A stretch of DNA of 64,000 bases from Pseudeuparius sepicola. Lineage: Eukaryota; Arthropoda; Insecta; Coleoptera; Anthribidae. The translations under genes were made by a program, and so were the position numbers. The stretch covers positions 61,418,915 through 61,482,914 of the forward strand of contig OY987300.1 in the NCBI GenBank assembly GCA_963920635.1, given 5' to 3'. The notes below the pieces were generated by a model. It did not search any database. It was not told the origin of the DNA and worked only from the letters and a program-made list of their open reading frames with translations. Every line of letters starts with the position of its first letter. Within the stretch, counting starts at the first letter, position 1. Positions 54,636-64,000 of the stretch are shown piece by piece.

Positions 54636-56983
54636 ATACTTGTCCCAAATTTTTTTAACAGAGACACAGCGACACGGCGATATATAATTCAGGTGTAGAG
54701 ATGATGGAAATGAAATGATGGTAAATAATGAGACAGCGTGTTCCAGAGATAAAAACTAAGTAGTAGAGCTTTAGATGAAGTAATGTACTTCATCTAATGT
54801 GTGATCATTTTACTTTCGAGTAAAGATGCCTCGGTAGCAATAAAATTTCGCGAAAAGTTACACGGTGTCGTTATCGACTTTTTCCGTGTTTCCTAATAAA
54901 GTGAGTTAACGCGAACGTCACGAAAGGCGGCCATAATCATCATTTATAATATGTCACAAATATACCCCCCGCGGGCAAGCATATTCGTTGTGGGAATAAT
55001 TACATTCACCCAATTTATGTGCGAAGTTCGCGTTTTGGTCGCACGAAAATGCACTATCCAGACTAGTGACAAAAACACAATTGCGGTTTGGAAATATAAA
55101 ATTCATAGTATAATAGAACGACAACAATGAAGCATGCCCTGGAACCAAACTTTTTTCAAGTTGTTCGACGAGCAGCGAACAATTTTATACAGGGTGTCCC
55201 GAAATTAGCCTGCCATAATTTACCAGCGTGTTCTAGGATCCAAAAAAATGAAAAAAGTTCCTATAAATATGGCTTCAAAAATGCCCGCTAAGGGGCTATA
55301 GCTCCCGAAATGGACACTTTGGCAAACGGTTGTGTTAAATATTTCTAGAACGAACAAAGATAAAATTCTGAAATTTGGTATGTGGTATAAGTACCTGTGA
55401 GATTTGAGGTAGAAATAGTTTGACATTCTTCATCATAGGCGTTAAATCCGTGAACCGTTTAAAGTGACGCGTGCACTTCGAAGCGCAATTTGGAAGCGCT
55501 GCAAGCAAAGCGGTCAAAAAGCTTGGTAACCTTAGACGTAGCCAATGCTTTTCTGAATAAATTGATGAAAAAGTACTTGAAGGATTTTAAGAATTAATGC
55601 ATGAAGGAATTGTCAATGTAAAACAGGCTTTAGCTTTATAACCACAAGATGCCAGGGAGCATCAGGGACTATTCGGATCAGTAAAATCTGCAAAATAAAA
55701 CAAAATCGGGGAGGAATTAGGGACAAGAGAAAGAAATATTACTAACTTTTAATTTATTTAATGAAGATTTTAATTTTAATTCCTCTTTTTTTAACACTAA
55801 TATGATGATTGGAGTTGAAATGGAGATATCTATTAGTATGTGTTGGTTTTCTATAGACACTAGTTTCTATATTATCTGATTTCAGTATAGAAACATAGAT
55901 AACTTTTATCGCCCCCGTATACAATATGCCAGTGCACCCTCGAATTCCCCTTAATTTTTACTACAACTTTGGAGGCCCCCCAGGATCAGAGGCCCGGGGC
56001 AGGTAGGTAAACTTAGGTTAATATTTCAAGTTATGAATAACTTTTGTTTTCTTTACAAATAGCTAGCATTAGTTATAGTTCATTTATTACAGTAAGGGAA
56101 AAACGAGAGTAATTATTAATTTTATAGCAATACTTGTTAAGTAATTTTGGAATGTCACAAATTACAATTTCCTGGTAAGTACAGTATTATTTAAATATTT
56201 TAAAAGCCTCACCATTCTCATATTCAGTTGTTGTAAATTCTAAACGGTGTGCGGTGAAACATGTGGTTTGGTCGTATTTCCGTAAAAGCAGACAACGCAG
56301 TGTTATACGTTCGCGGCCCATGTGTAAAAACAGTGAGACTTGTCACCTAGTGCTTTTTGTGATTTTTGAAAAGATTTTTTGATAATAAACACAAGAAAGG
56401 AGTACGATATCCGCAAGGATGAAACGATTAAAAAAAGATGGCGCCCATAAGAAAAAAAAGTGGATTGTTATATGTTTGTCCAGGTATAATAGACGAGAAA
56501 AAAATTGCGAGGCCATATTTAGATTCCTTGTAAAAAAGTGCCTTAATAATGTTTACCTTAGAAATGTCCAGCCCCTTGGTTTCCGTTTAAAAAATAAAAA
56601 CAAAAAAGGCAATTTTCAGTTTTTTCGCATTATTTTCAAGACGAGAACGGCCATCCAATTTTTGTTACCATATTACTGGGCATCCAATTGCCCCAATTTA
56701 ACTGACCTCGTATCTCTTAAGATAACCAAGATCCCCATGCATAGACTCGAAATACGGTAATCCTGTATATATAATTTAAGAAGTAACGACATTTTTCTAT
56801 TCATTATTAGAATTAGATTGCTCTCAGCAGTAGATTCGAAACGATTAATCTGTCAACATGGAAATTTTGTTGATCCTATTATTGTTTGTTCCGTCACACC
56901 CCAAGTTGTACTAAAAACACTGCCAAGGGATTAAATCTATAATTACAACTTTGCCAATTTACAAAAATTTAGCACTGGATAAA
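54636..56983. other. Intergenic or intronic, TACAGGGTGTCC end
   Basis: ATACAGGGTGTCCCGAAATTAG at about 55190 is a typical element end. AGATGAAGTA...TACTTCATCT at about 54772-54796 is a hairpin without flanking 7-bp repeats. GGTAACCTTAGACGTAG at about 55526 repeats 15016. The 113-codon frame at 56419-56760 is Lys-rich and unrecognised. No gene supported. Confidence 0.45.
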
Positions 56984-57886
56984 CAGTGTCTGCCAGAAAG
57001 TTGGATACAAAGGGGAATTTTCTTTATTTGAAGTTTCTCAAAAAAATTATTCTTGATAAAAGTTGGTGCTTGTGCTTAAACTCAAAATCAACCAGCAAAA
57101 ATTTTGAAATTTCGATTCGTATACAGGGTAGGTTGAAAAATATGAAAATTTCTCAAGAGTAAAGTACCCTTATTTTTGGAACTACATCAGAGTGGCACTA
57201 AGAAAAGTTGTTTGTAATCTCAAGACAATGTCAAATATGAATTCACAGCCACCTACTCAAAATAAAAAAAAATTCTCACTTGCGCATTTTTTACTCATCA
57301 CGCTGTATAATACATAATGTTAGATATGTATTTTGAGGCACATCTTCGAGCATGACAGTACGATACCAATGATTTTTGTTTACATTTAACTAGCATCTTA
57401 AAAACACTTAATAAGTGAAAGTTCTGCAAAGTTTGTCATTTTTTTGTATCCAGGTAAAATACTCCTACAATTTCAAACATAACATAGCATCTAATCTATG
57501 GAACATAAAAATATTTTAATAGAGCAACAATTTAAGAGTCATTTAATAAATGAGAATTCAACAATAAAAATTATACAGCGAAATGAATAAAAAATGCAAA
57601 AAGTGTAAATTTTTTTTATTTTGAGTAGGTGGCTGTGAATTCATATTTGACATTGTCTTGAGATTCGAAACAACTTTTCTTAGTGCCACTCGGATGTAGT
57701 TCCAAAAATAGGCGTACTTTACTCTTGAGGAATTTTCATATTTTTCAAACTACCCTGTATACGAATCGAATTTCAAAATTTTTACTGGCGGATTTTGAGT
57801 TTAAGCACAAGCACCAACTTTTATCAAGAATAATTTTTTTTTGAGAAACTTCAAATAAAGAAAATTCCCCTTTCTGGCAGACACTG
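56984..57886. mobile_element. Foldback MITE, CAGTGTCTGCCAGAAAG ends, ~280-bp arms
   Basis: Left end CAGTGTCTGCCAGAAAGTTGG; the right end is its near-complement, followed by TA. The arms pair through AAATTCCCC-like text, CACCAACTTTTATCAAG, ATACAGGGTAGGTTG and AGTGGCACTAAGAAAAGTTG. The same family as 6652-7141, with a longer stem. No transposase. Confidence 0.88.
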
Positions 57887-57988
57887 TATAAGAAACAAAG
57901 TTTATAGACATTAATTCGGCTTTCCTAGGTATTGTGTCAATTTGTCAATTAATGAAACGCCTTGCAAAGTGCCGTGTCATTCGCATTG

Positions 57989-58507
57989 GGGCACATCTCA
58001 GAGAAATAACCAGTTAGACTAAGAACAAAAAGTAAACAGAGCCAACATCTTTTGAGTGATGCCGCATACTCCATTGTTTACAGCATTTCATTTCAAAATA
58101 GACGGGTTTAATAATGGGATTAAATGAAGACACAACTCCCATAACATTAAATTAAAAAATGTAGCTATTATTTCCTAGCATGTGACAATTGTAAGCTAAA
58201 ACTAAATTGCTATAATATAGTATGCTAATTATCACTTTAATAAAATCTCTACATTATTTGTGTTTTTTACTCCAGTGTGTCATTTGCTCTCATTGTTTAC
58301 GTGTGTATTTTTCGTGTTTTCAAGTGTTTTTTTTTGTTAATTTATAACTATTAGCATTTAGGATATAGTGACTAATTTTGGTAAACAGGTAAACGTTGTG
58401 TAATGTTTGTTTACTTCGGTAAATTTCCGTTTGATGTTGGACTGCAAACGTTTGCATTTAGGTGTTTTTGCTCCCTCTATCCTTGGTTATTTCTCTGAAG
58501 GGTACAC
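57989..58507. mobile_element. Second copy of the CTCAGAGAAATAACC MITE
   Basis: The element at 57997-58499 (503 bp) matches the outer parts of 41312-42332: AAGAACAAAAAGTAAACAG, AACATCTTTTGAGTGATGCC, GGTTTAATAATGGGATTAAATG, TATCCTTGGTTATTTCTCTGA. The flanks GGGCACAT and GGGTACAC match 6 of 8. It lacks the 362-bp palindrome and therefore shows the pre-insertion structure. Confidence 0.88.
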
Positions 58508-59199
58508 AAATAATAAATAACTGTGTCACCACTTCCAGCTGTTATGGAAAGAATTACATTGAACTCTAATAAGGCACGCCTCAGTGCTCACCTAATTTTT
58601 GATTGTTTTATTATTGTGGGATTTGGCGATGGATCTGAACAAATCATTAGTTTAAAGTCAAGTTGGCGTGTCAAGCTTGAGGTTGGAATTCTGGTTAGAA
58701 TATATTCAAATTTTAGGCTTAAATAATATTTAGAAGGTATTATATTCAGCGGTTATAATGGCATATTGTCTTAAAATGATGAGCCTTTTAACTTTAGGAA
58801 TTGTCTTAGCATAGCATGCCCTTTGAGGTAAATTAAATTCAGTATAACGTGTTTATATAATGAAGACGTTTTTGCAATCTAAAATCTTTGCTTATGCTGA
58901 TTTAATGTTTGCCTCCAGCCTCCATATTTTCATCTTACAAATGCGGATATGATATATAAAGGATCACTAAATATCTATGTCAAACATTTAGTAGAGACAA
59001 AATCATTAATGTTTCGATCTGTATCTTGCAACTAATTTGAAACTAATTGGAAAAAGTTACTTTATTCTTTAAACTAAGAAACTCGCTAAAGAACAATTTT
59101 TTAGCCTTATGGGGCTAATGTTTCAGTTTATTTTTCATAAAAACCCTTTAATATTTCAAAGAAATCAATTTTGCCGTGATTTATTGACATAATATACAC
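58508..59199. other. Intergenic or intronic, no gene seen
   Basis: AT-rich; no recognised gene. Confidence 0.45.
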
Positions 59200-60035
59200 T
59201 GCTATTGCACCAAATGGGAAAAATTTTTGTTATTAGATTTTTGGAAATCTGATTTCGGGCTATATTCTTTTGGGTACAATAGTGCACCCACAGACGGTCG
59301 TGATGTCACAGCCCATGCCTATCTAATTTTACATTCAAAATTAAAAGTAGGTATGAAAAATCGGGCTTGCTTCGGACATATCCGAAAAGTTATTATAAGA
59401 AAATGTGTTCGTTTTGTGTTATTGTGCCTCTATGCCAATTTTCAGAAAGATATCAGGATGTCTTAATTATTTTTAAATCGTTACTCGGTATTTTTTTTGC
59501 CGCAAATAACCTACTGGTTGCTCTCTTACTATATCATAACAATGTAAATAAATTTTAACGCAAAAATAAAGAGAAAAATAAAATTTTTAAAAACAGTTAT
59601 TATGTGTAACAACGCAATATCGGTGCAAAGACTCTTTAATTTTAAGTTAATTCCATGTTTCAATACTGTTACATAAAAAACATCTATATTTTGGAATTCA
59701 GTGAAACAAAATGATAAGGCACAGTTTTGTATTGAATTTTATGATTTCAATTTCAATTCCAGGAATATCAAGAAAGAAAAAAACGATTATACAATACAAC
59801 ACAATAATACAATACGAAGACATTTATTAATAACCTTCCGATATTTCCAAGGCATACCTTAACGATTTTTCTCTTTTTTTTTATATTTAAAATGTCATAT
59901 TTGACAGGCATGTGCTGTGGCGTTATAACTATTTTAGGCGCAATAGTGTACCCAAAACATAAGCCAACGTAGGCCAAAATCAGATTTTCAAAAAATCTAA
60001 TAAACATTTTTCCCACTTGGTGCAAACATTATGAA
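59200..60035. mobile_element. Foldback element of ~0.84 kb
   Basis: TTGCACCAAATGGGAAAAAT, ATTAGATTTTTGGAAATCTGAT, TTTTGGGTACAATAGTGC and ACAGCCCATGCC at 59207-59320 are mirrored at 59900-60030. The arms are about 130 bp, ~85% alike by eye. The 85-aa minus frame at 59768-60025 starts in one arm and is not supported. Confidence 0.8.
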
Positions 60036-60547
60036 GTCGAGATTATTCGCAGAAGTGTGGATTTAAAATTGTAATTTCTTTTCAAATTGAAAAAGAATAA
60101 CAAATAAATACCTATCTACTAAAATCTTTGACTTGAGAACACAAGCTGTGATTGAAATTGAAACCGATCCTCAATCCAAGAGGCAAATTAAAACAATAAA
60201 GACACTTCCCTCCTCTATATCCCATTTACAATTATTAAGTATTATTTAATAGAATTATAATAATATTTACACTAACAGTAATTAAATTCTTCCCTTGTTG
60301 GTAAAGGAACTACTAATAATTGGAACTTTTTAAAAAGCTTTTCTAACCAACCGAGCGTATATTAAAATCGAATTTAGCGGCAATGGACAGCTTCACTTAA
60401 TTAATCGTTACACCTTTGAAATGTGACAAATGCAGCCGTTCACTTGCAAGTAAGCTCACCTAACTGGAACTGAATTTGTATATTGTACATTATTGTACAT
60501 GCCATGATAAAATTTTTTCGATAAATTTAAATGAGTAGGTTTACATA
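60036..60547. other. Intergenic or intronic, no gene seen
   Basis: AT-rich; nothing recognised. Confidence 0.45.
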
Positions 60548-60549
60548 TA

Positions 60550-61770
60550 CAGTGTGTTTCACTTCAAGTCGAGACAATTCATTATTTTTTAAGGGTTGAC
60601 CGATTTTCAAAAACTTTTTTTTAAAAATGTAGTGCTCCGAAACATTTACATTTTGACACTATTTTTGTTTTCAGATTCGTCTTTTCCCTGACCTACGATC
60701 AAAATTATACCCCCAAAAACTGCAAAAGTACAAAAAAAAAAGAAAAAAAAAATGATTAGCACTGTCGTATTGGCCATACACGCAAACCACACATACCATG
60801 TTTCACGGTCATAGCTTATACAGGGCGTTCAGAAAACAGCTTCAAACATTGCAAAAATACGGTTTTTCGAAGTACCCTGTACAAACACCGAGAGATATTT
60901 TAAAGTTATTTATTTGTAGTTTGATTAGGGCTCACAAAGCCATCAATTCCCACGATTTCATGGCCCTGCCTTATACAGGGAGTTCGCAATAAAAATACAA
61001 AAATCGAAAATAATCGTTTTTTCTCGGTGTTTTTTTTTACATTTTTTTCTATATTTTTAACTTATGCCTATTAAAAAACATAAACAATATTAAATTTTAG
61101 AAAGTATCTTCAATAAAAAGCACCCTTTTTTTATTTGAAAAAATTTAAAAATTGATTGGTATCCACGTATCCAGGGTGCTCTTTATTGAAAATACTTTCT
61201 AAAATTTAATATTGTTTATGTTTTTTAATAGGCTAAGTTAAAATTGTAGAAAAAATGTAAAAAAAAACACCAAGAGAAAAATCGACTTTTTTCGATTTTT
61301 GTATTTTAATGCAAACGCCCTGTCTAAGGCAGGGCTATGAAATCGTGGAAATCGATGGCTTGATGGCTTATGTGAGCCCTAATCAAACTGCAAAGAAATA
61401 ATTTCAAAATATCTCTCGGTGTTTGTACAGAATACTCCGAAAAACCGTATTTTTGCTATGTTTGAAGCTATTTTGTAAACGCCCTGTATAAGTTATGACC
61501 GTAAAACTTGGCATGTGGGGTTTTCGGGTATGGTAAATACGACTGTGCTATTCATTTTTTTCCTAAAAGAATGCCTAATGTACTTTTGCAGTTTTTGGGG
61601 GTATAATTTTGATCGTAGTAAGTCACGGAAAAGACGAATCTGAAAAAAATTAGTGTCAAAATGTAGATCTTTCAGAGCACTATATTTAAAAAAAAAGTTT
61701 TTGAAAATCGGTCAACCCGTAAAAAAATAATGAATTGTCTCGACTCGTTGCAAGTGAAGTATTTTTATAA
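60550..61770. mobile_element. 1.2-kb near-perfect palindrome
   Basis: Arms of about 600 bp meet near 61155. Paired landmarks include GTCGAGACAATTCATTATTT, CAGATTCGTCTTTTCC, TACCCCCAAAAACTGCAAAAGT, CTTATACAGGGCGTTC, GATATTTTAAAGTTATT-like text, ATTAGGGCTCAC and AATATTAAATTTTAGAAAGT. Internal TACAGGG words show a composite of nested element ends. No coding. Confidence 0.92.
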
Positions 61771-62784
61771 ACATACACTTTACCTGTGGTTATGATTGTA
61801 AAAGGGACCACTGCTTAGAAACGAACATAAAAACTCAAAAAATATTAAATAATTATTGGTTGAATAATACTTTGAAGTGCCTTATTACTTATTACTCCCT
61901 TAAAGCGAAGATGCTGTTCGCAAAAAAGGTATTCTGGGATATTCTCCACACTTTCATGAAACATATACAAATAAACCTTATTTACCTTATTTATTAAAAA
62001 ATTGCGCCTGTTTTATTTAGGAGCCTGAAGCCTGTTTCACAAATAATTTAATTCTCACGCGCTTTTCAGACTGCGCGACACTCCAATTTGTTCAGCAGGA
62101 ATTTTATTCATTCGCATAAATTAACCATACGTGCGGCACGTCATAAAGTCGCTTTACATGTGTCGAGATTGGCGATCTACATTTATTAAATTAGTTTACC
62201 GCAAATACATAGAATTAATTTTAAACGGTTTGTTGGCTGTTAAACGCTTTTATTCTTATTTATGTTCACCAAGACGTGCGCAAAAGACCATTATCATTAT
62301 CGGGTGTTTAGAATGTACAGTCGCGGACAGTTGGTATCGAACGACCTGAAGAGGTTTCTCGTGGCTATCGTTACAGGGCGCGCGGAGACGGCAACATCGC
62401 GCTGGAGTCTGCAGCCGGCCGGTCTGCTAAAAATAGAACCATAAAATGCAAATTACAGCCTCCAGCCTCTCACAGCAAAGGAACAAAATTCGAGGAAAAT
62501 GCAACTTTGTGCTGGTAATAATTCCAACCCCAGTGTTGGTATTTAATATTTCGTACTATTTTATCATGTTACTATACCGTCTAGTATTTATGATAATGAA
62601 ATAAAAAAATAATAAATATCAAGGCTGAGATTAGAATCAACACCACAATAAAAGTTGCTTTTTCTCGAGTTTCCTTCCTTTGCTGCCAGCACCCTGTATT
62701 AATTAGGAATATGAAATTAGGTAAATCCATAGTCAATTTGAGCCACAATAGAATTCCGAAGAATTTCTCAAAAACAATAATTTA
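61771..62784. other. Intergenic or intronic, no gene seen
   Basis: A GC-richer patch at 62340-62430 shows no recognisable exon. Nothing else supported. Confidence 0.45.
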
Positions 62785-63445
62785 ATATACAGGGTGTCTA
62801 CTTTTAAACATATGCAAATTAATAAAATCTTTATTTTTGGAGATAATCCCTGAACATTCTTTGTGTGAAAGGCCTTCAAAAATCGCTTCTTTTAGCCTTC
62901 CTATCATTTTCAAAAGGCAAATCCAGGTCCGGCTACGATTTTTGAGTGTTTTTTTATTTAAAATCTACCAATACAGCGTTAATCAGGATCCCCCTAAAAC
63001 CCCTTTATATACCAAATTTGAACAAAGAATTTAGAGAGAGATCTATTCTACAGGATGTCAAGGTTCAGCAAAATAGGAAATTTACAGGCATTTGGCGAGT
63101 CAAGTGTGCCATGGAATCCCGTCAAAATAGTTTAATTGTCAACAGAACCACTCAAAGTGTTGGTGTGCAAAGATTCAATACAGGGTATTTTTCTCTGCCC
63201 CATATGAAAATGCTGAATTTTTATGACTTGACTCGCCAGAGATGCCTGAAGAGGTTTCTTTAAATTTCCTATTTTGCTCAATTTTGACATCCTGTAGAAT
63301 AGAACTCTCTCTATATTTTTTGTTCAAATTTGGTATATAAAGGGTTTTCGACTGTCCTGATTGACGCTGTGGTGTCAGATTTTAAATAAAAAAATGGCTA
63401 AATGGTTTTTGTGAAAATCGGGGGAATAAAAAAATCGTAGCCGGC
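62785..63445. mobile_element. Foldback element abutting the LTR
   Basis: CCGGCTACGATTTTT, TTTATTTAAAATCT, CTTTATATACCAAATTTGAACA, CTACAGGATGTCAA, AAATAGGAAATTTACAGGCAT and GCGAGTCAAGT at 62930-63105 are mirrored at 63225-63445. The LTR at 63446 begins just after the right arm's GTAGCCGGC. Confidence 0.85.
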
Positions 63446-63642
63446 AGTTATGTTCATCGACCCCACAGCACACCGACCTGGACGAAAACCCCGAATCAGC
63501 GGAATCAGCTTTTTATTTTTCGTACACCGCATTTCCAATTTATATAAATATCGCGACCGCAATTAATCGACTAGTAATAGTTTATACCCTACGTTCAATA
63601 AACCTTTTTAAAAACGAAGATTTTCGACCCCGGAACATAACT
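63446..63642 (+). mobile_element. 5' LTR of an LTR retrotransposon
   Basis: The 197-bp LTR begins AGTTATGTTC and ends GGAACATAACT, short inverted termini. It contains a TATA box (TATATAAATA, 63541-63550) and a polyadenylation signal (AATAAA, 63597-63602). It is followed directly by a tRNA primer-binding site. The partner LTR must lie beyond the window. Confidence 0.8.
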
Positions 63643-63657
63643 GGCGCTGCGAACAGG
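63643..63657 (+). other. Primer-binding site of the LTR retrotransposon
   Basis: (T)GGCGCTGCGAACAGG directly follows the LTR. It resembles the TGGCGCCCGAACAGGG site complementary to tRNA-Lys, with a few differences, so the exact priming tRNA is uncertain. Confidence 0.7.
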
Positions 63658-63816
63658 ATAGCTGCACGGAATCCAAAGGAGGATCATCGGTTCGTCTCAA
63701 CGATTTGGCAGTTATCAACGACCTGGGAGAAGAAACCTGTGCAGAGATTGGAGAACCATACGGCAGGGATGTCCAGAGCGATTCTTCTTGTCCTGTAAGT
63801 TCACTTCCTTTTTCTC

Positions 63817-64000
63817 ATGAGTTCTGATTACCCTGAAGGTTCATTATTAGAAGATTTAGCTCATTTTTCTATTACTCCAAAAGCTCCTAAACAAAAACCT
63901 CGTTTTAAACCATATTCTAAAAATTTATCTGAAGATTTAAAAAACCCTCAAATTTTAATTTCTCAGCCCTCAACTTCAAAAACTCAAGAAATGGCTTTAA
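63817..64000 (+). CDS. Start of Gag of the LTR retrotransposon (partial)
   Basis: The ATG at 63817 opens a frame that stays open to the window edge (61 codons), beginning MSSDYPEGSLLEDLAHF. It is rich in Lys, Pro and Ser and has the AT-rich codon use typical of retrotransposon gag. It lies about 175 bp after the LTR, where Gag is expected. No capsid or zinc-knuckle motif falls within the visible part, so the clade (Ty3/gypsy most likely) is inferred from layout. Confidence 0.65.
   Translation, partial: MSSDYPEGSLLEDLAHFSITPKAPKQKPRFKPYSKNLSEDLKNPQILISQPSTSKTQEMAL

Noticed and set aside
54770..54798. Hairpin AGATGAAGTA/TACTTCATCT as another member of the 7-bp class
   Set aside because: Flanks show no 7-bp direct repeat.
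56419..56760. 113-codon Lys-rich frame as a gene
   Set aside because: No recognisable domain, AT-driven composition, and surrounding repeat text; kept only as a note.

Overview
The window is eukaryotic nuclear DNA, almost certainly from an arthropod and most likely an insect. It is AT-rich, has spliceosomal introns and polyadenylation signals, and carries one clear three-exon gene whose protein closely matches the insect CISD2/Miner1 family. Most of the rest is transposon-derived. The dense words built on TAGGTACCTA and the many TACAGGGTG-type element ends fit large insect genomes, but the species cannot be fixed from the sequence. There are no rRNA genes, no CRISPR array and no bacterial gene clusters. 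Only about 1% of the window is convincingly host protein-coding.

Layout. 0-9.4 kb: intergenic DNA with a 0.25 kb direct duplication, a 165-bp tandem repeat, and a large foldback element (6.35-7.75 kb) with a TA-flanked MITE inside. 9.49-10.62 kb: an internally deleted hAT transposon with perfect 8-bp target duplications and a recognisable transposase C-terminus. 12.41-18.16 kb: the CISD2 gene (+ strand, 127 aa), with a 5.2-kb second intron full of inverted-repeat elements. 18.2-24.3 kb: dispersed repeats and a pogo-like transposon relic. 24.37-27.46 kb: a 3.1-kb element with ~41-bp terminal inverted repeats that encloses a broken minus-strand gene for an XPG-like nuclease/CXC-type protein, and that also carries a nested hAT-like MITE. 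30.1 kb: the first coding exon of a PDZ-domain protein. 31-42 kb: several hAT-type MITEs with 8-bp target duplications, a tRNA-like sequence in inverted pairs, and a fragment of a recombinase-like gene. 43-49 kb: nested giant palindromes and foldbacks. 51.3-54.6 kb: a minisatellite, then a GGAATTTTTTGGCATTTTC satellite enclosed by inverted termini. 57-63.4 kb: MITEs and three long palindromes. 63.45-64 kb: the 5' LTR, primer-binding site and start of Gag of an LTR retrotransposon that runs off the window.

The most unusual signal is a set of very short palindromes (about 19-40 bp, essentially two complementary arms and a tiny loop) scattered through the window. Seven are flanked by exact 7-bp direct repeats and one by a 9-bp repeat; several others have near-perfect 7-bp repeats. 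They fall into a few arm families that recur at distant loci. One has a paralogous empty site inside this window, and one site carries two different hairpins in series separated by the same 7-mer. They behave like mobile insertions, yet they are too short to be ordinary MITEs.
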